A DNA stretch of 48,443 nucleotides, taken from the NCBI GenBank assembly GCA_003249095.1, contig QBMS01000016.1, positions 1 through 48,443 of the forward strand, written 5' to 3'. Below are positions 36,062 to 44,715 of the stretch, in pieces. The notes under the pieces were generated by a model, which did not search any database, was not told where the DNA came from, and worked only from the letters and a program-made list of their open reading frames with translations. Position numbers and translations under genes: made by a program. The stretch comes from Snowella sp. GTDB taxonomy: Bacteria; Cyanobacteriota; Cyanobacteriia; Cyanobacteriales; Microcystaceae. Position 1 is the first letter of the stretch; the number at the start of each line of letters is the position of its first letter.

Positions 36062-36778
36062 TTAACAATGGCTGAACTCTTTGGCTAATCTGAGATTCAA
36101 GCGTAGGTCTGGAGCCTCCCGATAGATTTGGATCTGCTCATCCAGTAAATCAGGATCGCTTGTTTTCCAGCCAATCTCCCTTGGGGCATAGAGCGTTTCC
36201 CTCGAACTCAACACATTATGACTACTCATTAACGCAAATTGGCGATCGCAAACAAGATATTTCTCATGCGTTCCCAATAACTTTAATTCAAACTGTTCAG
36301 GATATTGATTTTTTAGTTTGACCAAATCAGGATAGGCATCATAACTTCTTGTACTATCCACCTGAACAACGCACTGACCATCTTTGCTAATTTGGATCAA
36401 CCGACCATCAGGATGTATTCCTCGAATATCGTAGCTGTATCCCCAGCCGATCGCTAAACGACAACCCCTATCCAGTAAGGCATTCATTCTCAAAAGAACA
36501 TCTTGGTCAATACTCCGCTTACTCAGCCAAGGACTGACAATGATCAATTGTTCCCTGGCCCAGTCCAATGCGTTTAGTAGCATTACTCGACTGGCCGAAC
36601 GACCTTTAACAATTTCAACAGACGCTTGTTGATTTTGCTGTGTCTGCTCACAGATATCCTTAAATAACTCCAGTAGTTGAATACCGTTGGGATGCTCAAT
36701 CAATTTATTTAGTAGCTCCAGGGAATTATCCGAATAACCACGAGATAAACCCTCTAATACCCGATACATCTGTCCCAT
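36062..36778 (-). CDS. Phospholipase D-like domain protein, single HKD
   Basis: The 238-residue protein has one HKD-type motif: HEKYLVCDRQFALMSSHN, with His, Lys, Asp and the downstream S-x-N, preceded by a typical strand LIIVSPWLSKRSI. One HKD per chain implies a dimeric active site, as in nucleases of the family (Nuc, BfiI). An N-terminal 75-residue helical region has no recognised domain. It is soluble, and therefore more likely a nuclease or nucleic-acid phosphoesterase than a lipase. It heads the leftward cassette of toxin, antitoxin and ATPase. Upstream lie two tandem dyads. Confidence 0.75.
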   Translation of the reverse strand: MGQMYRVLEGLSRGYSDNSLELLNKLIEHPNGIQLLELFKDICEQTQQNQQASVEIVKGRSASRVMLLNALDWAREQLIIVSPWLSKRSIDQDVLLRMNALLDRGCRLAIGWGYSYDIRGIHPDGRLIQISKDGQCVVQVDSTRSYDAYPDLVKLKNQYPEQFELKLLGTHEKYLVCDRQFALMSSHNVLSSRETLYAPREIGWKTSDPDLLDEQIQIYREAPDLRLNLRLAKEFSHC

Positions 36779-36848
36779 ACTCCAAAATCCCCTTTAAGAA
36801 TATCGCTCCTACATCATATAACACATCTCCCAAACACGCAACCTTATT

Positions 36849-36886
36849 ATTCTAAAAATAGAATGTTTTTATTCTAGAAATAGAAT
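36849..36886. promoter_or_regulatory. Tandem dyad operator upstream of the PLD-HigBA cassette
   Basis: ATTCTAAAAATAGAAT (36849-36864) and ATTCTAGAAATAGAAT (36871-36886) are two inverted repeats of 16 bp, 22 bp (two helical turns) apart, about 70 bases before the PLD gene start. They have the form of a cooperative repressor site; the cassette's own XRE protein is the obvious candidate. Confidence 0.55.
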
Positions 36887-36921
36887 ACTTGCGTTATCTT
36901 GCACTGTCGAGAAGAAACAAA

Positions 36922-37019
36922 GCGATCGCATTATGGAAGATCCAGAATATTACAAATTGCGTAACTATGCTCTTGATTTCTTATATAACCGTTTTGCCCA
37001 CGATGATGATGCGGCCTAA
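36922..37019 (+). pseudogene. Orphan 3' end of a cmpD-like gene
   Basis: Bases 36922-37019 match the last ~95 bases of cmpD (33539-33633) closely. Coded residues MEDPEYYKLRNYALDFLYNR are unchanged; nearly all base changes are synonymous (GAC/GAT, GAG/GAA, TTG/CTT, AAT/AAC), and only the last few residues differ. The match continues through the stop into the terminator. No upstream part of the gene exists; homology begins at a HIP1 octamer (36922-36929). The silent pattern means the copy diverged while still functional and was later truncated. Confidence 0.88.
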
Positions 37020-37037
37020 AAGCTGGGAATAGATGGT

Positions 37038-37072
37038 ACTCGTTTAGATTCATTTCTAGGCGAGTTTTTTTG
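37038..37072 (+). terminator. Terminator of the orphan cmpD-like 3' end
   Basis: ACTCGTTTAG (37038-37047) pairs with CTAGGCGAGT through two G-U pairs, followed by T7. It is homologous to the terminator at 33652 but keeps pairing despite sequence change. Confidence 0.8.
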
Positions 37073-37846
37073 TTTTTATAAAAGTTAATTTAACCAATTT
37101 TCTATTATCAATCTGGAGACGGCGATCGCCTAATCAATAACCCTCTCCTAAAATATGCTCTCCTAATCACTCACTCATAAAAACACGATCCCAAAGCTTA
37201 CGTACATATTTTTGAGCCTAGATGTTTTAGTATTTATAATACTTCATAAAGTTCATTATTAGGATTTAGCAAAGAAAATATAATTCGTTCTTTTTCAATG
37301 TCTAGTTGATGATGATCTTAAGTTAAATCCTAACAACACACTGTCGTTTTTGCTCCGAATTAAGCAACCCGTCAAAACTCATATTCTGTAATACTTATTG
37401 GGGTTAGTGATCGTACTTTTTGTGAGAAATGCGGGAAATATGGCGAAACAAAAAGCTGAAAAAGCGATGATTTTAGCGCAAGATTCTTTGATTTTGGGTC
37501 AGGTTTTAAATGATATTAAGATTTTTAAATGGATCATTGGCGATCTTCCCAAAGAGTTAGTTTTGAGTTAAAATTCTCTGTAGTTCATAAATAGGCACGC
37601 AAATTGGCATAATTAAGCTTGTTGTTATGTTATGTGAGAAATTTTCAGTAATGTCCTGAGTCTGTGGATAAGATCGTGCCTAATAAATAAACTCAGTGCC
37701 TTTCAAAAATAGGATCAACAGGTTTGGAACATTATCAATTAATTCGATATCAATGCGATCGCGGTTTAATTAAATTGATTTTCCTGTCAGGATTCAAGAC
37801 CGTTAAATCCTTAAATTAAGGGAATATTAGGATACTAAAAGAAAAA
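37073..37846. other. Intergenic region between the cassette remnant and bioF
   Basis: About 770 AT-rich bases without a recognised gene. The best frame is a 43-codon one at 37440-37571 (MAKQKAEKAMILAQDSLILG at its start), of unknown nature and possibly a remnant. No tRNA or other RNA gene is seen. Confidence 0.4.
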
Positions 37847-39004
37847 ATGATGAAAAAGTCTAAAATTGATCCCTACGATTGGATAGAGAAAACTCTCTCA
37901 ACGATTCATCAGGCTAACTGGTATCGATCGCCGAAATCCATAACCAGTCCACCAGGCCCCGTGATTGAAATTGACGGTCAATCTCTCATTAATTTTGCCA
38001 GTAATGATTATCTGGGTTTAGCCACTGATCCCCGTCTCAAACAAGCCGCGATCGCCGCCGTTCAGGAATGGGGAACGGGTAGCACAGGCTCACGGCTCCT
38101 CAGTGGCCATCGACCGATTCATCAAGCCCTAGAAAACGCGATCGCCGAATTCAAACAAACGGAAGCCGCTCTTGTTTTTAGTTCGGGTTATTTGGCCAAT
38201 CTGGGAACGATTACCGCCTTAGTGGGCCAACGGGATTTAATTTTAAGCGATCAATATAATCATTCCAGCCTGAAAAACGGAGCCAAGCTGAGTAGTGCGG
38301 TCATTATTGAATATGAACATCAAAATATATGGGATTTAGCTGAAAAATTGCAAAAAAACCGTCCTCAATACCGACGTTGCCTGATAGTAAGCGACAGTAT
38401 TTTTAGCATGGATGGCGATGCCTGTCCCCTCCCCGATCTGATTAATCTGGCCCAAACCCATGATTCTATGCTCCTCATTGACGAAGCCCATGCAACAGGA
38501 GTCATGGGAAAAACAGGCGCGGGAATTGTTGAGCATTTTGGCTGTCAAAGGGAAGGAATTATCCAAATCGGAACCCTGAGTAAAGCCCTGGGAAGCTTAG
38601 GGGGATATGTTGCAGGCAGTGCCAAATTAATCGATTATTTACGCAATCGTGCCGCCACTTGGATTTATACAACGGGTCTTTCTCCGGCCGATACCGCCGC
38701 CGCGATCGCCGCCATACAAGTTATTCACCAAGAACCCCAACGTCGCCAAAAATTATGGGAAAATGTCGCTTTTTTTAAACAACACTTGGGACAATTAGAT
38801 TTTTTTCCGACCGACTCCCCGATTCTATGTTTAAAATCAGGTAAAACAGAAGATGCTCTAAAACTTTCTGAAAAACTCCGTCAAGCAGGAATTTTTGTTC
38901 CCGCCATACGTCCCCCGACAGTTCCCAGTAGCCGATTGCGCTTCTCCCTCATGGCAACCCATGAGTTAGATCACATCCAAAAGCTCGTAACTGTCTTGCA
39001 ATAG
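37847..39004 (+). CDS. bioF: 8-amino-7-oxononanoate synthase
   Basis: This 385-residue PLP enzyme of the alpha-oxoamine synthase family has the Schiff-base lysine in [17 protein letters not shown]. The [10 protein letters not shown] segment holds the PLP ring, and [10 protein letters not shown] and [13 protein letters not shown] lie near the N-terminus. It condenses pimeloyl-ACP with alanine, an early step of biotin synthesis in the cytoplasm. Length and motifs fit BioF better than the related KBL or ALAS. It stands alone, with no other bio gene in the window. Confidence 0.9.
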   Translation: MMKKSKIDPYDWIEKTLSTIHQANWYRSPKSITSPPGPVIEIDGQSLINFASNDYLGLATDPRLKQAAIAAVQEWGTGSTGSRLLSGHRPIHQALENAIAEFKQTEAALVFSSGYLANLGTITALVGQRDLILSDQYNHSSLKNGAKLSSAVIIEYEHQNIWDLAEKLQKNRPQYRRCLIVSDSIFSMDGDACPLPDLINLAQTHDSMLLIDEAHATGVMGKTGAGIVEHFGCQREGIIQIGTLSKALGSLGGYVAGSAKLIDYLRNRAATWIYTTGLSPADTAAAIAAIQVIHQEPQRRQKLWENVAFFKQHLGQLDFFPTDSPILCLKSGKTEDALKLSEKLRQAGIFVPAIRPPTVPSSRLRFSLMATHELDHIQKLVTVLQ

Positions 39005-39262
39005 AAGATAGAGGGGTTTGAGTTAACATGAGATTTCTTGCAAAAACGTATCCTAACTAGACAAGACATCACGAAGAAAAAAACTGCACAGACTATTCTG
39101 ACTAACGGTTTGGCATAACGTCTCCCGAAAATTCGGTCAATGTCTTAGGGCTTGAGCGTAAAAAAACTTAACACTAATCTATTTCATATCAACCATCAAA
39201 CAGGCAAAATAGGATCATCTTTTGTTTCGTCAGTCACCAATCTTTCATTTAATCCTTGCTCA

Positions 39263-42049
39263 ATGCGCTGTCTCAATTGTCATCAGGAAGAAATCCCCTC
39301 CACTGCGGAATATTGTCCCCAGTGTAAGATTCACTTTCCCTCTTTATTACGAGATGTGTTAGCGCAAGAAACCTTACTCCGCAATCAGACTTACCGTCTG
39401 GATTATGCCCTCGGAAGGGGAAGCTTTGGCATTACCTATCAAGCTCACCATACCGCTTTAAATGAAGTTTTTGCAATCAAGGAATTCTATCCGATTGAAT
39501 TTGCGATGCGTAATCAAGTCAATCAGTCGGTCATTATACCTGATAATTCTGAACATTCCTATCGTCGTGGGTTACAACGGTTCATGGGAGAGGGGCGCAT
39601 CCTGGCGAAGTTAAATCACCCCTATGTAGTCCGTGTCCACGATATGTTTGAGGACAATGACACTGCCTATATGGTGATGGATTTGGTCAAGGGTAGAACC
39701 CTCCGCTATATTCTCAAAAAACAGCAGGGCAATCGGTTTTCTTTGCCAAAAGTAGAAAGTATCGTGGGACAAATTGTTGAGGCCCTAACGGCAATCCATC
39801 AATCAGGAATTTATCACCTAGACCTCAAGCCTGAAAATGTCATTTTGACCCCAGAGAATAAGATTTGCTTGATTGATTTTGGGGCGGCAAGACAGGTGAT
39901 CGATTCTCGGCGCATGGAAACCCGTTTGTTTACGGAAAATTATGCGGCTCCTGAAATTATGACGGGGGGAGAATTGGGGCCTGAAAGTGATTTATTTGAG
40001 TTGGGCATGATGCTCCATCAATTATTGACGGGGAAACTTCCGCCCCCTGCGATGAAGCGTTTAAATGAGCATAAAAATTGGCATCCAGAGGGGTTAATTG
40101 CTCCCTGGGATACCCTAGTGATGACTGCTTTACAGCTAAATCGCAGCGATCGCCCTGCGAGTGTTCGAGAGTGGTGGGAAGCGGGTTTCCAGTCATTACA
40201 GGAAAGAAACGGTAACGGGCATTATACTGTCGCTCCAACCATAGAGACGCTACGGGGTCAATTTCCCCTATCGGATCTTCTTCAGGAGGGAATGCAGAAG
40301 CGTTTTGGACGGGGTGTCATCCGAAAAGTATTGACCCTTTCTCAAGATTTGGTGGTGGTCATTGCCGCAGGAGGAGCGACGCTTTTTCAGTTATCAACGG
40401 CGAAGGCGCTTTGGGAAGTGGATTGTCCCGTCGATTGTGGAACCCTGAGTCCCGATCATAAATTGTTGATTTTAGTGTTTCAGCAATGGGTTTATATTTG
40501 GGAAATGTCAACGGGCAGATTGGTACAACAATTTCAGGGCCATGAGCAACCGATTTGTCACGTAGTTTGTAGTAATCAAGATCAATTATTTTTCTGTGGA
40601 CAAAAGAGCGAAATTGTTACCTCCTGGGATGCCATCTCAGGTGAATCCTTAAAGCAATTTTTTAAACCGATGGGTGCGATCGCGCAACTAGCCGTGAGTG
40701 GGAGCGGAAAATATTTAGCAACGGGTAGCCTGGACGGAAATGTTTATCTGTGGGATGTAGAAAGAGGTCGGGAAATCTGCTCCCTCCAGGGACACGAACA
40801 AAGTATTGAAAGTTTGGTTTTTAGTCCCAATGAACAAATCCTCGCCTCTGGCAGTCGGGACAATACCATTCAACTCTGGTCAATTCCCACCACCAAACCC
40901 CTAAAAAGATTAAAAGGCCACCTTGACTGGGTAAAAAACCTAGTGTTTAGTCAGGATAATCGTTTACTCGCCTCTAGTTCTGGCATTCAGGATAAATCTA
41001 TTCGCCTTTGGCACTTGAGCGAAGGTCAGGAAATTCAACGCTTTCAGGGACACGAAAATACGATTATTTCCCTCGACTTTTGCCCGCAAAATCGCTATCT
41101 TGTCTCTGGTAGTTATGATCAAACCATTAAAGTGTGGGATGTCGTCCAGGGCAAGGAATATCGTTCCCTAAAACAACATCATAATTGGGTCTATGGAGTT
41201 GCCTGTAGTCCCAATGGCAAAAGAATTGCGACGGCAAATAATGATCGGATGATCCACCTCTGGAAAGTAACAGACGGCTCGGAAGCAGGGTTATTAGAAG
41301 GCCATCGAGATGCAGTAACGAGTGTGGCCTTTAGCCCAGATAATCAATATCTTTTGTCGGGGGGTTGGGATCATACCGTCAGATTATGGGATATTTCCCT
41401 CGGTATGGTAGTCAGAACCTTTTCGGAACATACCGATTGGATCAGTGCGGTTGCCATTAGTTCTAATTGTAAATATTTAGCTTCGGCCAGTCTGGATAAG
41501 ACGGTCAGAATTTGGGATGTGTCATCGGGATGGTTAGCGTTACTTGGCAATAAATCCCTACGCATTTTGAAGGGACATTTAGATCAAGTCACCAGTCTCG
41601 CCTTTAGTCCTGATAGTCGATTACTGGTGTCGGGCAGCAAGGATCAAACCCTGCGTCTATGGGAAGTGGATTCGGGACAGGAAATTCATAATTTTAGTGG
41701 TCATCACCACAATGTGAAATGTGTCGCCTTTAGTCCCGATGGGGAATTTCTAGCCTCTGGTAGTTGGGATGAAAGTGTTAGAATTTGGCATATTGCCTCT
41801 CAAAAACAGATTAAACCCTCCTTTATCCATTCCAGCTACGTTAATACCCTGGCTTATACTCCCGATGGTCAATTTTTAGCCGCAGGGGGACGAGATGGAC
41901 TAATTTTTATTTGGGATGTTCTATCGGGTAAGCAAATCCACAAATTACACGGTCACACGAATCGGATTAATTCTTTGGCCTTTCACCCCCAGAGTGGAGA
42001 ACTGATTTCGGCAGACCAAGATGGTGTGGTGAGGCTGTGGAGGATATAA
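39263..42049 (+). CDS. Serine/threonine protein kinase with about 14 WD40 repeats
   Basis: The protein is about 928 residues from ATG 39263; an in-frame TTG at 39152 would add 37 residues that do not resemble the family. It begins with a zinc ribbon (CLNCHQEE...CPQC), then a Hanks-type kinase: glycine loop GRGSFGITYQA, AIKEFYP lysine, catalytic HLDLKPENVIL (HLD in place of HRD), DFGAA, and APEI. From about residue 350, WD40 units follow; I count about 14, enough for two seven-bladed propellers, with GH...WD spacing clearest in the last ten. Such kinases act as soluble signalling scaffolds in cyanobacteria. Its partners are unknown. Confidence 0.92.
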   Translation: MRCLNCHQEEIPSTAEYCPQCKIHFPSLLRDVLAQETLLRNQTYRLDYALGRGSFGITYQAHHTALNEVFAIKEFYPIEFAMRNQVNQSVIIPDNSEHSYRRGLQRFMGEGRILAKLNHPYVVRVHDMFEDNDTAYMVMDLVKGRTLRYILKKQQGNRFSLPKVESIVGQIVEALTAIHQSGIYHLDLKPENVILTPENKICLIDFGAARQVIDSRRMETRLFTENYAAPEIMTGGELGPESDLFELGMMLHQLLTGKLPPPAMKRLNEHKNWHPEGLIAPWDTLVMTALQLNRSDRPASVREWWEAGFQSLQERNGNGHYTVAPTIETLRGQFPLSDLLQEGMQKRFGRGVIRKVLTLSQDLVVVIAAGGATLFQLSTAKALWEVDCPVDCGTLSPDHKLLILVFQQWVYIWEMSTGRLVQQFQGHEQPICHVVCSNQDQLFFCGQKSEIVTSWDAISGESLKQFFKPMGAIAQLAVSGSGKYLATGSLDGNVYLWDVERGREICSLQGHEQSIESLVFSPNEQILASGSRDNTIQLWSIPTTKPLKRLKGHLDWVKNLVFSQDNRLLASSSGIQDKSIRLWHLSEGQEIQRFQGHENTIISLDFCPQNRYLVSGSYDQTIKVWDVVQGKEYRSLKQHHNWVYGVACSPNGKRIATANNDRMIHLWKVTDGSEAGLLEGHRDAVTSVAFSPDNQYLLSGGWDHTVRLWDISLGMVVRTFSEHTDWISAVAISSNCKYLASASLDKTVRIWDVSSGWLALLGNKSLRILKGHLDQVTSLAFSPDSRLLVSGSKDQTLRLWEVDSGQEIHNFSGHHHNVKCVAFSPDGEFLASGSWDESVRIWHIASQKQIKPSFIHSSYVNTLAYTPDGQFLAAGGRDGLIFIWDVLSGKQIHKLHGHTNRINSLAFHPQSGELISADQDGVVRLWRI

Positions 42050-42098
42050 AGCCTTGTAGAATAGGAAGTCCAAGATCTAGTCTTTCCCTAAATTATTT

Positions 42099-42818
42099 AT
42101 GTCTGAAAATTTTGCTTGGTTAACCCCTAGTCATGGCGTGATGCTTGCACTCCTCTTATTTTTTGCGATCGCCCACAGTGGATTGGCGGCGTTACGGAGT
42201 TGGGGAGAAACCAAAATCGGGGCAAGGGCTTATCGAGTGTTATTTGCCCTAGTGAGTATTCCCCTAGCCGTTGTTTTAATCACTTACTTTTTTAATCATC
42301 GTTACGATGGGTTGCAATTGTGGCAGGTACAGGGTGTGAGTGGGGTTAAACCCTTGGTTTGGAGTTTATCGGCTCTTTCTTTTTTCTTGCTCTATCCCGC
42401 AACTTTTAATCTGTTGGAAATTGCCGCGATCGCCAAACCCGAAATCCATCTCTACGAAACGGGAATTATCCGTATTTGTCGCCATCCCCAAATGGTTGGC
42501 CAGGTAATTTGGTGCATTGCCCACACCCTTTGGCTGGGAACAACGTTTACGCTCCTAACTTCCCTGGGATTAATTGCCCATCACGTTTTTGCGGTCTGGC
42601 ATGGCGATCGCCGTTGGTTCAAAAAATACGGTGATGCCTTCCTCAAAGTCAAAGAAAGAACCTCGATTATTCCCTTCAAAGCGGTTCTGGATGGTCGCCA
42701 AACCCTCAGTTGGCAAGAATTTCTGCGTCCTTCCTATCTGGGGGTAACAGGATTTATTTTCTTACTCTGGTGGGGACATCCCTGGCTCATGCAGGTGACC
42801 GCTAAAGCTCCTTGGTAG
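42099..42818 (+). CDS. NnrU family membrane protein (Z-ISO-like)
   Basis: The 239-residue protein has about six membrane helices and the NnrU core with GIIRICRHPQMVGQVIWCIAH, where His residues can bind haem. NnrU homologues in plants and cyanobacteria include the 15-cis-zeta-carotene isomerase Z-ISO, a haem b enzyme of carotenoid synthesis. In a cyanobacterium that is the most likely role, though NnrU-type functions in nitrogen oxide metabolism cannot be excluded. Its last 17 bases overlap the stop of a decayed gene on the other strand. Confidence 0.8.
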   Translation: MSENFAWLTPSHGVMLALLLFFAIAHSGLAALRSWGETKIGARAYRVLFALVSIPLAVVLITYFFNHRYDGLQLWQVQGVSGVKPLVWSLSALSFFLLYPATFNLLEIAAIAKPEIHLYETGIIRICRHPQMVGQVIWCIAHTLWLGTTFTLLTSLGLIAHHVFAVWHGDRRWFKKYGDAFLKVKERTSIIPFKAVLDGRQTLSWQEFLRPSYLGVTGFIFLLWWGHPWLMQVTAKAPW

Positions 42819-43074
42819 ATTTTTTCCCAAATCGAGTTGTAATATTTTCCGCGATCGCTTTGGCTGTGACTTTATTATAGGTATGACTCGTTTGATTGCG
42901 GTCTTTAATCATATCCATCCAACTGTCACCATCCTCAATTAAGCCAACACTAAAAGCAATGCGGGTTGCATCCCTAGAACCATATATATCTTGAGTTCCC
43001 TGATCACGTAAATAATCTCGTAATAAATTCCAAGCAAGTTCATGGGTGTATTCAAAGGATTGAATTAAACCCCA
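42802..43074 (-). pseudogene. Truncated HI0074-type HEPN (nucleotidyltransferase substrate-binding) gene
   Basis: Read leftward the frame gives GLIQSFEYTHELAWNLLRDY, then IYGSRDATRIAFSVGLIEDG, WMDMIKDRNQTSHTYN and a stop at 42802. These are the conserved blocks of HI0074-like HEPN proteins that pair with MNT nucleotidyltransferases (R-x4-H HEPN motif in RNQTSH). The usual first 30-40 residues are missing: a stop codon lies just before, no start codon is present, and no MNT partner gene is nearby. The gene is therefore a fragment. Confidence 0.8.
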
Positions 43075-43082
43075 TTAAAATC

Positions 43083-43113
43083 ACAAAAAAAAGAGGTAGA
43101 AAGTCTTACCTCT
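43083..43113 (-). terminator. Terminator of the sigma factor gene
   Basis: On the minus strand AGAGGTA pairs with TACCTCT around an eight-base loop and is followed by a run of eight T. It lies about 60 bases after the sigma factor stop. Confidence 0.85.
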
Positions 43114-43169
43114 AGACAATTGTGGAAAATTAAATTTCTGGCTCAAAATTATTCAGACTTCAAAAGTAC

Positions 43170-44156
43170 CTAACTGGCGGCAATATACTCTTCCACGTTA
43201 GAACGTCGTCTCCGTAGGTGGGCTAGAGCTTGGTGTTCTAGTTGGCGCACTCGTTCTCGGCTGATATTGAGTCTTTGTCCGATTTTTGCTAGGGAAAGTT
43301 CTTTTCCATCGTCTAAGCCAAAACGCAGGGTGAGAACGGTTTGTTGTTGGGGAGTGAGTTCCGACAAGAGACTGTTTAAGTCCTGACGCATTAACTCCTG
43401 GGTAATATACAGATCAGGGGAAATGCCGTCATCTTCTAATAATTCGGATAACTCTGTATCCTGATTATCTCCCACTCGGACATCGAGAGAAATGGGTTGA
43501 CGGGCCATGCTCAGGTATTCCCGAATTTGGGAAGGTTCAATTTCTAGGATCTGGGCAATTTCGGCGGGTGTGGCATTTCGTCCCAGTTTTTGAGCCAGTT
43601 CTCGCTGAGTTTTTTTGATTTTATTCAGTTTTTCGGTGATGTGGATGGGTAAGCGGATGGTGCGCGATTGTTGCGCGATCGCTCTAGTAATGGCTTGACG
43701 AATCCACCAGTAGGCATAGGTCGAAAATTTATAACCCTTGGTGGGATCAAATTTTTCCACACCCCGTTCTAGCCCCAGGCTTCCTTCTTGGATTAGATCC
43801 AAAAATTCCATGTTGCGCTTCTGATACTTTTTGGCGATCGCAACGACCAGGCGGAGATTAGCCTCGATCATCTTTTTCTTAGCCCGATTACCAAATTGAA
43901 GAATACGATTAAATTCTTCGGCGTTAAGTTTTACCGAGTTCATCCATTCGAGTAAACTGGGTTCCCGTCCAAGATTTTCAGCTAGGCGATCGCGTTGTTC
44001 AATTAATGGCATCATCTTTTGAACTTGCTTGCCATAGACAATTTCTTGCTCATGCGTGAGTAAGGGAACCCGTCCAATTTCGTGCAGATAAGTACGAACC
44101 ATATCCGCCGAATAGAGAGGCTGTTTAGTAGTTTTGTTGAGATTAGCGGTGGGCAT
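43170..44156 (-). CDS. RNA polymerase sigma factor, RpoD-like group 2
   Basis: The 328-residue sigma-70 protein has regions 1.2 (DMVRTYLHEIGRVPLLTHEQ), 2 (FLDLIQEGSLGLERGVEKFD, then YKFSTYAYWWIRQAI), 3 and 4 (LTLRFGLDDGKELSLAKIG, SRERVRQLE). It lacks the long N-terminal region of the principal SigA and is thus a group 2 factor (SigB/C/D/E class), used in stress, nitrogen or dark adaptation. I cannot fix the paralogue without a tree; SigB is a reasonable guess. It is divergent from moaB with a 560-bp spacer and has its own terminator. Confidence 0.93.
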   Translation of the reverse strand: MPTANLNKTTKQPLYSADMVRTYLHEIGRVPLLTHEQEIVYGKQVQKMMPLIEQRDRLAENLGREPSLLEWMNSVKLNAEEFNRILQFGNRAKKKMIEANLRLVVAIAKKYQKRNMEFLDLIQEGSLGLERGVEKFDPTKGYKFSTYAYWWIRQAITRAIAQQSRTIRLPIHITEKLNKIKKTQRELAQKLGRNATPAEIAQILEIEPSQIREYLSMARQPISLDVRVGDNQDTELSELLEDDGISPDLYITQELMRQDLNSLLSELTPQQQTVLTLRFGLDDGKELSLAKIGQRLNISRERVRQLEHQALAHLRRRRSNVEEYIAAS

Positions 44157-44715
44157 TGGCGAGTTGACTCCTTAAACCAGCAGAAAGTCCGTCACTGTAC
44201 TTTGAGTTTTCCCAGAAATGATTGAAATCAATACACAAATAACAAAAACGAAGTCGATACGACTTTGACCTGCTCCCATAATAACCTATTCTTTTAGACG
44301 ATGGCAATTTCTGAAAGGTTCAACGGCTTAGGAAGAAATAATCAGCTAGGGAAGAAGTCGAATAATCGTCAGTTGTCATTTGTCGGGCATCTGGCAATTC
44401 TTTCTAAGGAATTTAGATTGAATTTGCAAGTAGAGTGATTACTTTCATAATCCCTTATAAAGGCTTATTGTGTAAGGGTTTAGCTGGTGAGATTGCCGAA
44501 CGAAAGGGAACGGCTCTCCACCATTTTTCAGAGAAGATCTATCTAAAGAGGTATGCTAGTCTATAGTGAATCAAGTAACCAATTCTGTTCAATTGTCGGC
44601 TCTTTTTTGGGTTTTTAAATGTTTTTTTAGGACGTTAAAATCAATTTAAAAAGTGTCCACTACTTTTTTGCTGACTATCACAATGTCCCTCGCTTTAATA
44701 GTTAGAGTTAGAAAA
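44157..44715. other. Long divergent spacer between the sigma factor gene and moaB
   Basis: About 560 bases with no convincing coding frame. The left half should hold the sigma gene promoter. Around 44435-44525 there are two hairpin-forming segments (see the ncRNA entry). Confidence 0.5.
44435..44525 (+). ncRNA. Possible structured RNA element upstream of moaB
   Basis: A first hairpin uses CCCTTA...TAAGGG. A second pairs TGGTGAGATTGCCG (44485-44498) with CGGCTCTCCACCA (44511-44523), with a small bulge and a purine-rich loop. The folding is compact and stands out from the AT-rich surroundings, but I know no matching RNA family, and strand is uncertain. Confidence 0.3.

Noticed and set aside
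37440-37571. 43-codon frame in the spacer before bioF
   Set aside because: It could be a small gene, but no homology, start context or operon supports it; left as part of the intergenic description.
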